A stretch of DNA of 64,000 nucleotides, from contig CAJTMV010000011.1 of the NCBI GenBank assembly GCA_910577225.1, forward strand, positions 1 through 64,000. The letters are read 5' to 3'. The stretch's first letter is position 1. Each line of letters opens with the position of its first letter. The notes under the pieces are model-generated. The model had not been told where the DNA came from and did not search any database. It saw nothing but the letters and a program-made list of their open reading frames with translations. Below are positions 57,310 through 64,000 of this stretch, in pieces. The DNA comes from an uncultured Eubacterium sp. (GTDB taxonomy: Bacteria; Bacillota; Clostridia; Lachnospirales; Lachnospiraceae). The position numbers and the translations under genes are program-made.

Positions 57310-57351
57310 TTGACAGGAACAAATGTTTGGTTTAAAATAGAACATAAGTTC
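57310..57351 (+). promoter_or_regulatory. SOS-controlled promoter with two LexA (Cheo) boxes
   Basis: TTGACA (57310-57315), 17 bases, TAAAAT (57333-57338). GAACAAATGTTT (57317-57328) fills the spacer and GAACATAAGTTC (57340-57351) lies just past the -10 box. Gram-positive LexA binds GAAC-N4-GTTC, which the second matches exactly and the first with one change. Both would block polymerase until DNA damage inactivates LexA. Confidence 0.75.
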
Positions 57352-57390
57352 GAAATAAAAAACGGATAACGGAAAGTGAGTGAAAGAAGC

Positions 57391-58695
57391 ATGGAACTGC
57401 GTGTATCTCCCGAAGTGACAATATTTAAAAAACTGGAAATTTTAACGGATGCCGCCAAATATGATGTTGCCTGTACATCCAGCGGAATTGAACGCAACGG
57501 CGACGGTCTGGGAATGGGAAATACGAAGCTGGCTGGTATTTGCCACAGCTTTTCATCGGACGGCCGGTGTATTTCCCTGCTGAAAATCTTATTTACGAAC
57601 GAATGTATTTTTGATTGTAAATATTGTCTGAACCGCAGATCGAACGACGTACCCCGGGCGTCCTTTACTCCGGATGAAATTTGTGAACTTACGATGCAGT
57701 TTTATCGCAGAAATTATATCGAAGGATTGTTTTTAAGCTCTGGGATTTTATATAGTCCCAGTTATACGATGGAGCTCATTTATCAGACGGTCCGAAAGCT
57801 GCGGGTGGAACATCATTTTCAGGGATATATTCATGTCAAGGCCATTCCGGGCGCCGATTCTCAGCTGGTTTTTCAGACAGGACTGTTTGCGGATCGTATG
57901 AGCGTGAATCTGGAGCTTCCGACTGCAGAAGGACTGCGGGTGCTGGCGCCGAATAAAAATCGTAAAAATATCCTGACGCCAATGAGACTGATTCAAAATG
58001 TGCGGAAAGAAAATCAGAATGAGCTGACGATTTATCGGCATGCCCCGAGATTTGTACCGGCAGGACAGTCCACGCAGATGATTATCGGAGCTACGCCGGA
58101 GAGCGATTATCAGATTATGTCAGTGGCTGAAAATCTGTATCAAAAGTTTGAGTTAAAACGCGTGTTTTATTCGGCCTTTGTCCGTGTCAATGATGACGCC
58201 ATGCTTCCGGCTCTGCCGGGCGGGCCGCCGTTATTGCGTGAACACCGGCTGTATCAGGCGGATTTTCTGCTCCGGTATTATGGATTCAGAGCCGCCGAGC
58301 TGCTGAGTGAACAGCGGCCGCACTTTAATGTGTTTCTGGATCCAAAATGCGACTGGGCAGTACGCCATTTGGAGCAGTTTCCGGTAGAGATTCATAAAGC
58401 CGATTATAAAACGCTGCTGCGAGTGCCGGGCATTGGCGTGAAGAGTGCCCAGCGGATTATTGGAGCAAGAAAAAGCGGAACGCTTCAGTTTGAAGATTTG
58501 AAAAAAATCGGAGTGGTGCTCAAACGGGCGTTATATTTTATTACGTGCGGAGGCCGAATGATGTATCGGACGAAACTGGAAGAGGATTATATTGTGCGCA
58601 ACCTGGTGGATCCAAAAGAGAACGTTTCATTTTCCAGGGATGGAATGACGTACCGGCAGTTGTCTTTATTTGACGTAAGCAGTAATTATCAATAG
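57391..58695 (+). CDS. Radical SAM protein, putative DNA modification/repair (rSAM linked to UDG-like partner)
   Basis: A 434-residue enzyme. The N-terminal part has KLEILTDAAKYDVACTSSG, then the radical-SAM cluster motif CIFDCKYC (about 72-79, C-x3-C-x2-C) that binds a 4Fe-4S cluster. The tail has a helix-hairpin-helix DNA-binding motif (LLRVPGIGVKSAQRIIGARK, about 345-364). Proteins of this family are consistently encoded beside the DUF4130 protein found here and are annotated as DNA repair or modification enzymes, with the reaction unknown. The promoter carries two SOS boxes, which supports a repair role. GTG 57376 is an alternative start. Confidence 0.88.
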   Translation: MELRVSPEVTIFKKLEILTDAAKYDVACTSSGIERNGDGLGMGNTKLAGICHSFSSDGRCISLLKILFTNECIFDCKYCLNRRSNDVPRASFTPDEICELTMQFYRRNYIEGLFLSSGILYSPSYTMELIYQTVRKLRVEHHFQGYIHVKAIPGADSQLVFQTGLFADRMSVNLELPTAEGLRVLAPNKNRKNILTPMRLIQNVRKENQNELTIYRHAPRFVPAGQSTQMIIGATPESDYQIMSVAENLYQKFELKRVFYSAFVRVNDDAMLPALPGGPPLLREHRLYQADFLLRYYGFRAAELLSEQRPHFNVFLDPKCDWAVRHLEQFPVEIHKADYKTLLRVPGIGVKSAQRIIGARKSGTLQFEDLKKIGVVLKRALYFITCGGRMMYRTKLEEDYIVRNLVDPKENVSFSRDGMTYRQLSLFDVSSNYQ

Positions 58696-58710
58696 GGAGG
58701 ATCCGTGTCC

Positions 58711-59484
58711 ATGGAAGATACGATTTTAATCTGTGAAGACTCGATCGAAGGAATACTGACAGGCGTATACAAAGCATATGAGATGCATAAAGATCATCAG
58801 ACGATTCATCTGCAGACTTCTGATATGGAAAATTTCAGATTGTTTTCGACTTATGCTTATGTAGAGCCAGACGAAGAAAAGAGTCAGAAAGTCTTGCGGA
58901 CGATCTGGAACAGGTTCGGAGAAGACGCATATACGCAGTTATGTCAGGCAATGGTATCTTACGACGCTGGAAAGGCGGATGCGGTATATCATACGATTGT
59001 GACCGGAATAGCCGGCCATTTTCAGGGCCGGCTGATGCAGCATCTGAGCCAGAGCTGTATTCACGAAGTCTTTCGTATGAGCCGTAATACCGGAATCGAA
59101 ATCCACCATTATCTTGGATTTCTGCGGTTTCGGGAATTGTCAGGCGGGGTGCTGTTTGCGCGCTACCATCCGAAAAACGATATTACGACGATGATGATGC
59201 CGCATTTTGCGAACCGGCTTCCAAATGAAGATTTTGCCATTTACGATGAAAACAGAAACTATTATGCGGTCCATGCAAAAGGAAAACAATGGTATCTGGT
59301 TCGCGGTGAACTTCCTTTTTCGCCTGATCAGGAGGCGTATTCCGATCATGAAGCGGAATATCAGGCTTTGTACAGGCATTTTTGCAAGACAATTGCGATT
59401 GCGGAGCGAAAAAATTTGAAATTGCAGCGAAATATGCTGCCGCTGCGTTTTCGGAAGTATATGCATGAATTTCAGCCGGAATAA
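58711..59484 (+). CDS. DUF4130 / SAM-linked DNA metabolism protein
   Basis: A 257-residue partner of the radical SAM protein. It opens ILICEDSIEGILTGVYKAYE, the standard start of this family, and has GFLRFRELSGGVLFARYHPK, then MMPHFANRLPNEDFAIYDEN, then GELPFSPDQEAYSDHEAEYQ, then the basic tail MLPLRFRKYMHEF. The family is uncharacterised but belongs to the UDG-linked repair set. It follows the radical SAM gene by 15 bases with GGGAGG upstream; ATG 58711 and GTG 58705 are both possible starts. Both genes share the LexA-type promoter. Confidence 0.86.
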   Translation: MEDTILICEDSIEGILTGVYKAYEMHKDHQTIHLQTSDMENFRLFSTYAYVEPDEEKSQKVLRTIWNRFGEDAYTQLCQAMVSYDAGKADAVYHTIVTGIAGHFQGRLMQHLSQSCIHEVFRMSRNTGIEIHHYLGFLRFRELSGGVLFARYHPKNDITTMMMPHFANRLPNEDFAIYDENRNYYAVHAKGKQWYLVRGELPFSPDQEAYSDHEAEYQALYRHFCKTIAIAERKNLKLQRNMLPLRFRKYMHEFQPE

Positions 59485-59563
59485 TTTGGTTTTGATTTTG
59501 TGCAGTTTGCCGGAGGAAACTGTAATCATATTGTACAAAATATTAAAAATTTCCAGGTATAGC

Positions 59564-59592
59564 TTGACAAATGTTCTTAAAAATGGTAAATT
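59564..59592 (+). promoter_or_regulatory. Promoter of the PTS operon
   Basis: TTGACA (59564-59569), 17 bases, TAAATT (59587-59592). Transcription would start near 59600, just before the RAT site. The 80 bases upstream to the DUF4130 stop show nothing else. Confidence 0.7.
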
Positions 59593-59607
59593 GCCAAATA
59601 GATGATA

Positions 59608-59680
59608 TAGTGTGTAACTGGGAAGCAGGCATGAACTATGCATAAGATCAGGGGATGTTTATGCATACGGGTGCCTGCTT
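59608..59680 (+). promoter_or_regulatory. LicT/GlcT-type RAT antiterminator overlapping a terminator
   Basis: TGTGTAACTGGGAAGCAGGC ATGAACT (59611-59637) resembles the RAT hairpin bound by BglG-family proteins. Its 3' half AAGCAGGCA (59623-59631) also pairs with TGCCTGCTT (59672-59680), and inside that the self-complementary TATGCATA pairs between 59637-59644 and 59660-59667. RAT and terminator exclude each other. The antiterminator is encoded by the 62028 gene. Confidence 0.75.
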
Positions 59681-59831
59681 TCCTGCCGTCCTGTTTCAGA
59701 AAGCCTGTTTTACGGCGCTGCAGAGGCCAGACAGGCGTTATGGCTGGAAATATTTCTGACAGGATGGAGAAGACCAGGAATAGAAAACCGCATCGATGCA
59801 TAAAATACCCCAAAAGCAGGGAGGAATTTTT

Positions 59832-61991
59832 ATGAAAGACAAGATTTTTGGCGTATTGCAGCGTGTTGGCCGTTCGTTCATGCTGCCGATTGCGATCCTG
59901 CCGGTGGCAGGTCTGCTGCTCGGTGTGGGCGGCTCGTTTACCAATGAAACAATGTTAACGACGTATGGTCTGATGGGCGTTATGGGGCCCGGGACGATAC
60001 TGAATGCAATTTTGCAGGTTATGAGCGCAGCCGGAGATATCGTATTTACGAATCTGCCGATTATATTTGCGATGGGTGTTGCCATTGGTATGGCGAAAAA
60101 AGAAAAAGAAGTTGCGGCATTATCCGCGGCCATTGCTTTTTTTATCATGCATGCTTCTATTGGAGCCATGATAACGAACAATGGAGGTCCGGAGACGATG
60201 TTAAGCGGCGCTACCACATCTGTCGTAGGTATTACGTCGCTGCAGATGGGTGTGTTTGGCGGCATTATCGTAGGGCTGGGAGTGGCAGTTCTTCATAATC
60301 GTTTTTATAAGATCGAGCTGCCGCAGGTATTGTCATTTTTTGGCGGTACCAGATTTGTACCAATTGTCAGCGGTCTGACGTATACGGCGGTCGGCATCCT
60401 GATGTTCTTTATCTGGCCGGTAATTCAGCAGGGGATTTATGCAATCGGCGGCGTGGTGCTGGAATCCGGATATGCCGGAACATGGGTATACGGTCTGATG
60501 GAACGTGCGCTGATTCCGTTTGGTCTGCACCATGTATTTTATCTTCCGTTCTGGCAGACAGCGCTTGGCGGTACGATGGAAGTCAGCGGACGTCTGATCG
60601 AAGGCGCGCAGAATATTTTCTTCGCACAGCTGGCGGATCCGACGGTAGAGCATTTTGCGGTATCTGCGACAAGATTTATGTCTGGGAAATTCCCGCTGAT
60701 GATTTTTGGTCTTCCGGGCGCTGCGCTCGCGATGTATAAAACAGCGAAGCCGGAGAAAAAAGAAGCGGCTGCAGGTCTGTTGATGTCGGCAGCTTTAACA
60801 TCAATGCTGACCGGTATTACCGAACCTCTGGAATTTACATTTTTATTTGTAGCTCCGCTGTTATATGCGATCCATTGCGTATTTGCCGGTCTTGCGTATA
60901 TGCTCATGCATGTATTTAACGTAGGCGTTGGTATGACGTTTTCCGGCGGTCTGATCGATATGTTTTTGTTTGGTATTCTGCAGGGAAATGCAAAAACAAG
61001 CTGGGTATGGATTGTTGTAGTTGGTATCGGATATTTTGTCGTATATTTCTTACTGTTCTCGTTCCTGATTCAGAAGATGAATCTTAAGACGCCTGGACGT
61101 GACGATAATGAAGAAGTAAAATTATATCGCAGAAGCGATGTCGACGCGCGTAAAAAGGGAGAATCCGGACAGGGCGGAGCTCTTTCAGAAGAAGATGCGT
61201 TGTCTGAGACTATTTGCCACGGACTTGGCGGAAAGAAAAATATTTCGGACGTGGACTGCTGCGCGACAAGACTGCGGTGTACGGTACATGATTCGGCGCT
61301 TGTGGACGATGCGATGTTAAAATCTACCGGAGCCTCGGGCGTTGTACACAAAGGAAACGGCGTACAGATTATCTATGGGCCGCGCGTAACGGTTGTAAAA
61401 TCCAACCTGGAAGATTATCTGGAGACTGCGCCGGACGAATTGTATCAGCCGGGAGCAGGGGAAACGAAAGAGACTGCGCAGCAGACAGGGCAGGCAGCAG
61501 AGAAAAAAACGGGAGGTAAGATTGTAAGCTCGGAAATTATCTGCAGTCCGGTGAATGGCGTGGCGGCAGATCTGTCAGAGGCGCCGGACGAAGCGTTTGC
61601 AGGCAGGATGATGGGCGACGGGGCCATTGTAACGCCGGCAGAGGCGGAAGTTACCGCGCCAGAAGACGGGGAAGTGAGCTTTGTATTCGATACAAAACAC
61701 GCGATTGGATTTGTGACAGCAAAAGGCACTGAATTGCTTTTACACATGGGTATCGATACCGTAAATCTGAATGGCAAAGGATTTGAAGTATTGGTGAAGG
61801 ACGGAGATAAGGTAAAGAAAGGCGATCTGCTGATGAAGCTGGATCTGTCTTATTTGACGGAACATGCACCATCGCTGGCATCTCCGGTACTTTGTACGGA
61901 GCTTTCAGAAACCCAGAAGATACGTCTGCTAAAGAGCGGCAGTATCAAAGCTGGAGAAGCGTTATTTGCAATCGATACGTATGAAGAATAA
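59832..61991 (+). CDS. PTS glucose/N-acetylglucosamine-family permease IICBA
   Basis: A 719-residue phosphotransferase permease importing and phosphorylating a hexose. The EIIC channel (about 1-420) has about ten membrane segments and GITEPLEFTFLFVAPLLYAI. EIIB (about 455-540) carries the phosphocysteine in VDCCATRLRCTV. After a linker, EIIA (about 580-719) has FDTKHAIGFVT and TELLLHMGIDTV with the active histidine. Order C-B-A in one chain is the GlcNAc/glucose type. GGGAGG precedes ATG 59832. A long leader with a RAT/terminator switch precedes the gene, and its antiterminator follows it. Confidence 0.92.
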   Translation: MKDKIFGVLQRVGRSFMLPIAILPVAGLLLGVGGSFTNETMLTTYGLMGVMGPGTILNAILQVMSAAGDIVFTNLPIIFAMGVAIGMAKKEKEVAALSAAIAFFIMHASIGAMITNNGGPETMLSGATTSVVGITSLQMGVFGGIIVGLGVAVLHNRFYKIELPQVLSFFGGTRFVPIVSGLTYTAVGILMFFIWPVIQQGIYAIGGVVLESGYAGTWVYGLMERALIPFGLHHVFYLPFWQTALGGTMEVSGRLIEGAQNIFFAQLADPTVEHFAVSATRFMSGKFPLMIFGLPGAALAMYKTAKPEKKEAAAGLLMSAALTSMLTGITEPLEFTFLFVAPLLYAIHCVFAGLAYMLMHVFNVGVGMTFSGGLIDMFLFGILQGNAKTSWVWIVVVGIGYFVVYFLLFSFLIQKMNLKTPGRDDNEEVKLYRRSDVDARKKGESGQGGALSEEDALSETICHGLGGKKNISDVDCCATRLRCTVHDSALVDDAMLKSTGASGVVHKGNGVQIIYGPRVTVVKSNLEDYLETAPDELYQPGAGETKETAQQTGQAAEKKTGGKIVSSEIICSPVNGVAADLSEAPDEAFAGRMMGDGAIVTPAEAEVTAPEDGEVSFVFDTKHAIGFVTAKGTELLLHMGIDTVNLNGKGFEVLVKDGDKVKKGDLLMKLDLSYLTEHAPSLASPVLCTELSETQKIRLLKSGSIKAGEALFAIDTYEE

Positions 61992-62027
61992 GGGGTCGGG
62001 CATTCGCCGGATTTGTGGGGAGTAAGT

Positions 62028-62861
62028 ATGTTCAGAGTAAAGAAAGCGTTAAACAATAATACGGTCATTGCAATTGGAGACGGAGATAACAGAGAGTATC
62101 TCCTGATTGGAAAGGGAGTCGGGTTTGGAAAAAAGGTAAGCCAGAGAATAGAGGCGCCGGAGGAATGTACAATTTATTCTTTGTATGAACATACCGAACG
62201 CGGCAATGCGATGGATCTGGTAAAAGGAATCGATCCGGTGTTTCTGGAAATTGCAGAGCAGGTGTTAAAGGAAAGCGAACGCGTTTTTGGAAAAATTGAC
62301 TGGAGCATACTCTTTCCGATGGCTGACCATATTGCCTTTGCAGTAAAGAGAATACGCAGCAGCGAACAGATCAGCAATCCGCTGACTGGCGATATTCGCG
62401 CATTGTTTCATACGGAATATCATACCGCAGAATGTATTCGTCCGATACTCGCGGAGAGGCTGGGAGTGCAGATCGACGAGCATGAAGTCGGTTATATTGC
62501 GCTGCATATTCATTCCGCAATCGAAAATGAAAATGTGGCATTATCGATGCAGATTGCAGGTTCGGTGCGGGAATGTATTCGTCTGGTAGAGGAAAAGACT
62601 GGCAAACAGATCGATGTGAGTTCGTTGTCGTATAACCGGCTGATGAATCATGTCCGGTATATGGCGGCACGCGCGGCAAAAGGAGAAAAGCTGAAATTAG
62701 ATATGAACGACTATATGTCCGAACAATTTCCGGATGCGTTTGCGCTTGCCAGCGTTGTATGCGGACATTTGGAGAAGTATCTGAAACAGCCGATGGACGA
62801 TGTGGAAATCGGATATCTCGCGATGCATATACAGAGAGTGTCGGCGGAGCTGGAAGAATAA
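62028..62861 (+). CDS. BglG/LicT-family transcriptional antiterminator
   Basis: A 277-residue RNA-binding regulator. The N-terminal co-antiterminator domain (MFRVKKALNNNTVIAIGDGD, then NREYLLIGKGVGFGKKVSQR) binds RAT. Two PRD domains follow (about 70-170 and 175-277), with the phosphorylated histidines in MADHIAFAVKR, HTEYHTAECI, LHIHSAIEN and LAMHIQRVS. In LicT-like proteins PTS-dependent phosphorylation of these histidines controls dimerisation. It lies 36 bases after the permease gene and should act on the RAT at 59608. The end of the gene is partly duplicated downstream. Confidence 0.92.
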   Translation: MFRVKKALNNNTVIAIGDGDNREYLLIGKGVGFGKKVSQRIEAPEECTIYSLYEHTERGNAMDLVKGIDPVFLEIAEQVLKESERVFGKIDWSILFPMADHIAFAVKRIRSSEQISNPLTGDIRALFHTEYHTAECIRPILAERLGVQIDEHEVGYIALHIHSAIENENVALSMQIAGSVRECIRLVEEKTGKQIDVSSLSYNRLMNHVRYMAARAAKGEKLKLDMNDYMSEQFPDAFALASVVCGHLEKYLKQPMDDVEIGYLAMHIQRVSAELEE

Positions 62862-62934
62862 ACGATCTGTAATCGAAGATCCCGCGATGCATATACAGAG
62901 AATGTCGGCGGAGCTGGAAGAATAAACAATCTGT
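62819..62934. repeat. Tandem duplication of the licT-like 3' end
   Basis: A 52-bp segment at 62819-62870, covering the last 14 codons and the stop, is repeated at 62883-62934 with two base changes, 64 bases apart. The second copy is outside the reading frame's stop and so is non-coding. Confidence 0.92.
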
Positions 62935-63008
62935 GATCTGTAAAATGTCAGTCGATTGGAAACTAATATTTGGAGTTTATGGAAAGATAGTTTAGGTAAG
63001 TACGTTAG

Positions 63009-63044
63009 AAAGGAACATTGTCTGCAGCAGTGTTCCTTTTTTTA
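63009..63044 (+). terminator. Rho-independent terminator after the antiterminator gene
   Basis: AAAGGAACA pairs with TGTTCCTTT, with a T-run to 63044. Confidence 0.88.
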
Positions 63045-63052
63045 TTTTGTTC

Positions 63053-63107
63053 TTGACAAAGGATGACTATCGTGATAGTATACATATGAAAACACTATTG
63101 CAATAGT
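63053..63107 (+). promoter_or_regulatory. Promoter and two BlaI-type operators
   Basis: TTGACA (63053-63058), 17 bases, TAGTAT (63076-63081). Two 14-bp palindromes, ACTATCGTGATAGT (63066-63079) and ACTATTGCAATAGT (63094-63107), lie 28 bases apart. The first covers the -10 box, the second lies just past the start of transcription, so a dimeric repressor would block the gene. Confidence 0.75.
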
Positions 63108-63130
63108 CATTTTTCAGGGGAGGTAAAATT

Positions 63131-63496
63131 ATGGAATTAAAATTGTTTGATTCTGAGCTAAAAGTTATGGATACGTTATGGAAAGCAGGCGGCGATTTGT
63201 CAGCCGGACAGATTGCAAAAATACTGCAGCAGGAAACCGGATGGAACCGGAATACCACGTATACCGTAATTAAAAAGTGCATTGCAAAAGGAGCGATTGA
63301 ACGCAGAGATCCCAAATTTCAGTGTCATGCGCTGATTACAAGAAAACAGGTGCAAAATTATGAGACAGGGGAACTGATTACGAAGATGTTTGACGGCTCG
63401 AAGCAAAAATTTTTTGCAGCGTTTTTATCAGAAGGCGAATTAACACAGGAAGAGGTCATGCAGCTCAAAGAAATGGTTTCCGGACTTGGAACGTAG
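63131..63496 (+). CDS. BlaI/MecI/CopY-family repressor
   Basis: A 121-residue winged-helix repressor. LKLFDSELKVMDTLWKAGG and IAKILQQETGWNRNTTYTVI, KKCIAKGAIERRD make up the DNA-binding domain (about 1-75), and the C-terminal helices form the dimer and contain the region cut by BlaR-type proteases. It should bind the two palindromes upstream and repress its own operon, including the protease gene next to it. Expressed genes of the regulon may be beta-lactamase or others outside the window. GGGGAGG precedes the ATG. Confidence 0.92.
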   Translation: MELKLFDSELKVMDTLWKAGGDLSAGQIAKILQQETGWNRNTTYTVIKKCIAKGAIERRDPKFQCHALITRKQVQNYETGELITKMFDGSKQKFFAAFLSEGELTQEEVMQLKEMVSGLGT

Positions 63497-63506
63497 GGAG
63501 GCGCGT

Positions 63507-64000
63507 ATGAGATTGTTGGAAATGAGTATTTCTGCCGGTGCGCTGATTCTGATAGTGATGATTCTGCGCAGAAACGCCTGGTGGAATCTGGCGAAACAGA
63601 CGGTTATGATGTTGTGGCTGGTAGTATTGTTCAGGCTGCTGCTGCCGGGCAGTCTGCCGATACGAAAAGGGATTGTTTCTCCGATCTTTTGCATACTCAG
63701 GCGAACAGGTATCGGTCAGACGGAGACTGGCGCATCAGATGCAGCAGGGACTGGGGCTGCCGCCGGCCTGTCGAAAGCGGCTTCTTTTGGCAGGGGCGTT
63801 TACCCGCCTGATTTGCGGCAGGCAGCCGTCTGGATCTGGCTGATTCTGGCAGCAGGCGTGGGCATTTACTTTATACGTGTTTTTTATCGGGAATATCGAC
63901 TGCTGGCAGAGGCTCTCCCACTTAAAAGTGCTGTGGACAGCGCATCGATGCAGGCACAGATACTGGAAGCACGAAATACGGCCCGCAGGCTGGCGGGAAT
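63507..64000 (+). CDS. M56-family (BlaR1/MecR1-type) membrane metallopeptidase, N-terminal part
   Basis: The frame from ATG 63507 is open to the window end, giving 164 residues. It begins MRLLEMSISAGALILIVMIL and has membrane segments at about 7-20, 30-50 and near 108-125 (AVWIWLILAAGVGIYFIRV), the arrangement of the M56/BlaR1 membrane domain. The HExxH zinc motif would come beyond the edge. It starts 10 bases after the repressor, with GGGAGGCG upstream. By family, it senses a signal outside and leads to cleavage of the BlaI-type repressor. Partial only because of the window. Confidence 0.82.
   Translation, partial: MRLLEMSISAGALILIVMILRRNAWWNLAKQTVMMLWLVVLFRLLLPGSLPIRKGIVSPIFCILRRTGIGQTETGASDAAGTGAAAGLSKAASFGRGVYPPDLRQAAVWIWLILAAGVGIYFIRVFYREYRLLAEALPLKSAVDSASMQAQILEARNTARRLAG

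Overview
The window looks like chromosome of a Gram-positive gut anaerobe of the Lachnospiraceae (Bacillota). The reasons are strong AGGAGG-type ribosome sites, moderate GC, relics of a Tn4451/TndX-type element, DUF6465 and DUF6076 proteins, a BceAB-like ABC/two-component module, a LicT-controlled PTS and GAAC-N4-GTTC SOS boxes. The family is inferred; no rRNA or tRNA gene is present to settle it. Most genes run on the plus strand.

Layout. 1-5007 is a patchwork of decayed accessory DNA: a lipoprotein, the tail of a large serine recombinase, an XRE regulator, a TnpV tail, a nitrilase with its catalytic middle deleted, a BrnT/BrnA toxin-antitoxin pair, fossils of SpoIID-like and GH51 genes, and an orphan Vsr endonuclease. 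5181-6907 (minus strand) is an ECF sigma factor with a membrane partner. 7339-11825 holds an XRE membrane regulator, an iron-sulfur aldo/keto reductase, a DsbA-like protein, a membrane metallophosphoesterase and a small membrane protein, with intergenic tandem repeats. 12277-23565 is a coherent nucleotide-scavenging locus: a secreted 5'-nucleotidase, a nucleoside ABC importer (without its binding lipoprotein), uridine phosphorylase, deoC, cdd, deoB, a YczE-like membrane protein and purine nucleoside phosphorylase. Similar palindromic sites lie upstream of both the nucleotidase and the importer.

23668-33793 carries housekeeping and envelope genes (HAD phosphatase, a cadherin-like single-pass protein, clpC, radA), a NYN-domain protein and an ATP-grasp ligase behind an attenuator-like hairpin. 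33984-35663 is the most unusual segment: two inverted copies of a structured element whose arms covary and whose core resembles HEARO / IscB omega RNA. They flank a DUF6076 gene that one copy seems to have truncated. 35740-40032 has small proteins, endonuclease IV and a class A penicillin-binding protein. 40201-45339 is an ABC exporter with its response regulator and kinase. Then come a chemoreceptor, a dipeptidase, two paralogous GH43 arabinanases, an MIF-like protein, apt, a YbjQ-family protein and a DNA-deoxyinosine-glycosylase-like protein.

54942-57145 is an AT-rich island with a broken MNT-HepT toxin-antitoxin gene followed by an intact ABC-type ATPase plus PD-(D/E)XK nuclease pair, a candidate defence system. 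It lies between the glycosylase and a radical-SAM/DUF4130 DNA-repair pair whose promoter carries two SOS boxes. The window closes with a glucose-family PTS permease under RAT/terminator antitermination by the adjacent LicT-like protein, and a BlaI/BlaR1-type regulator-protease pair with two matching operators, cut by the window edge.
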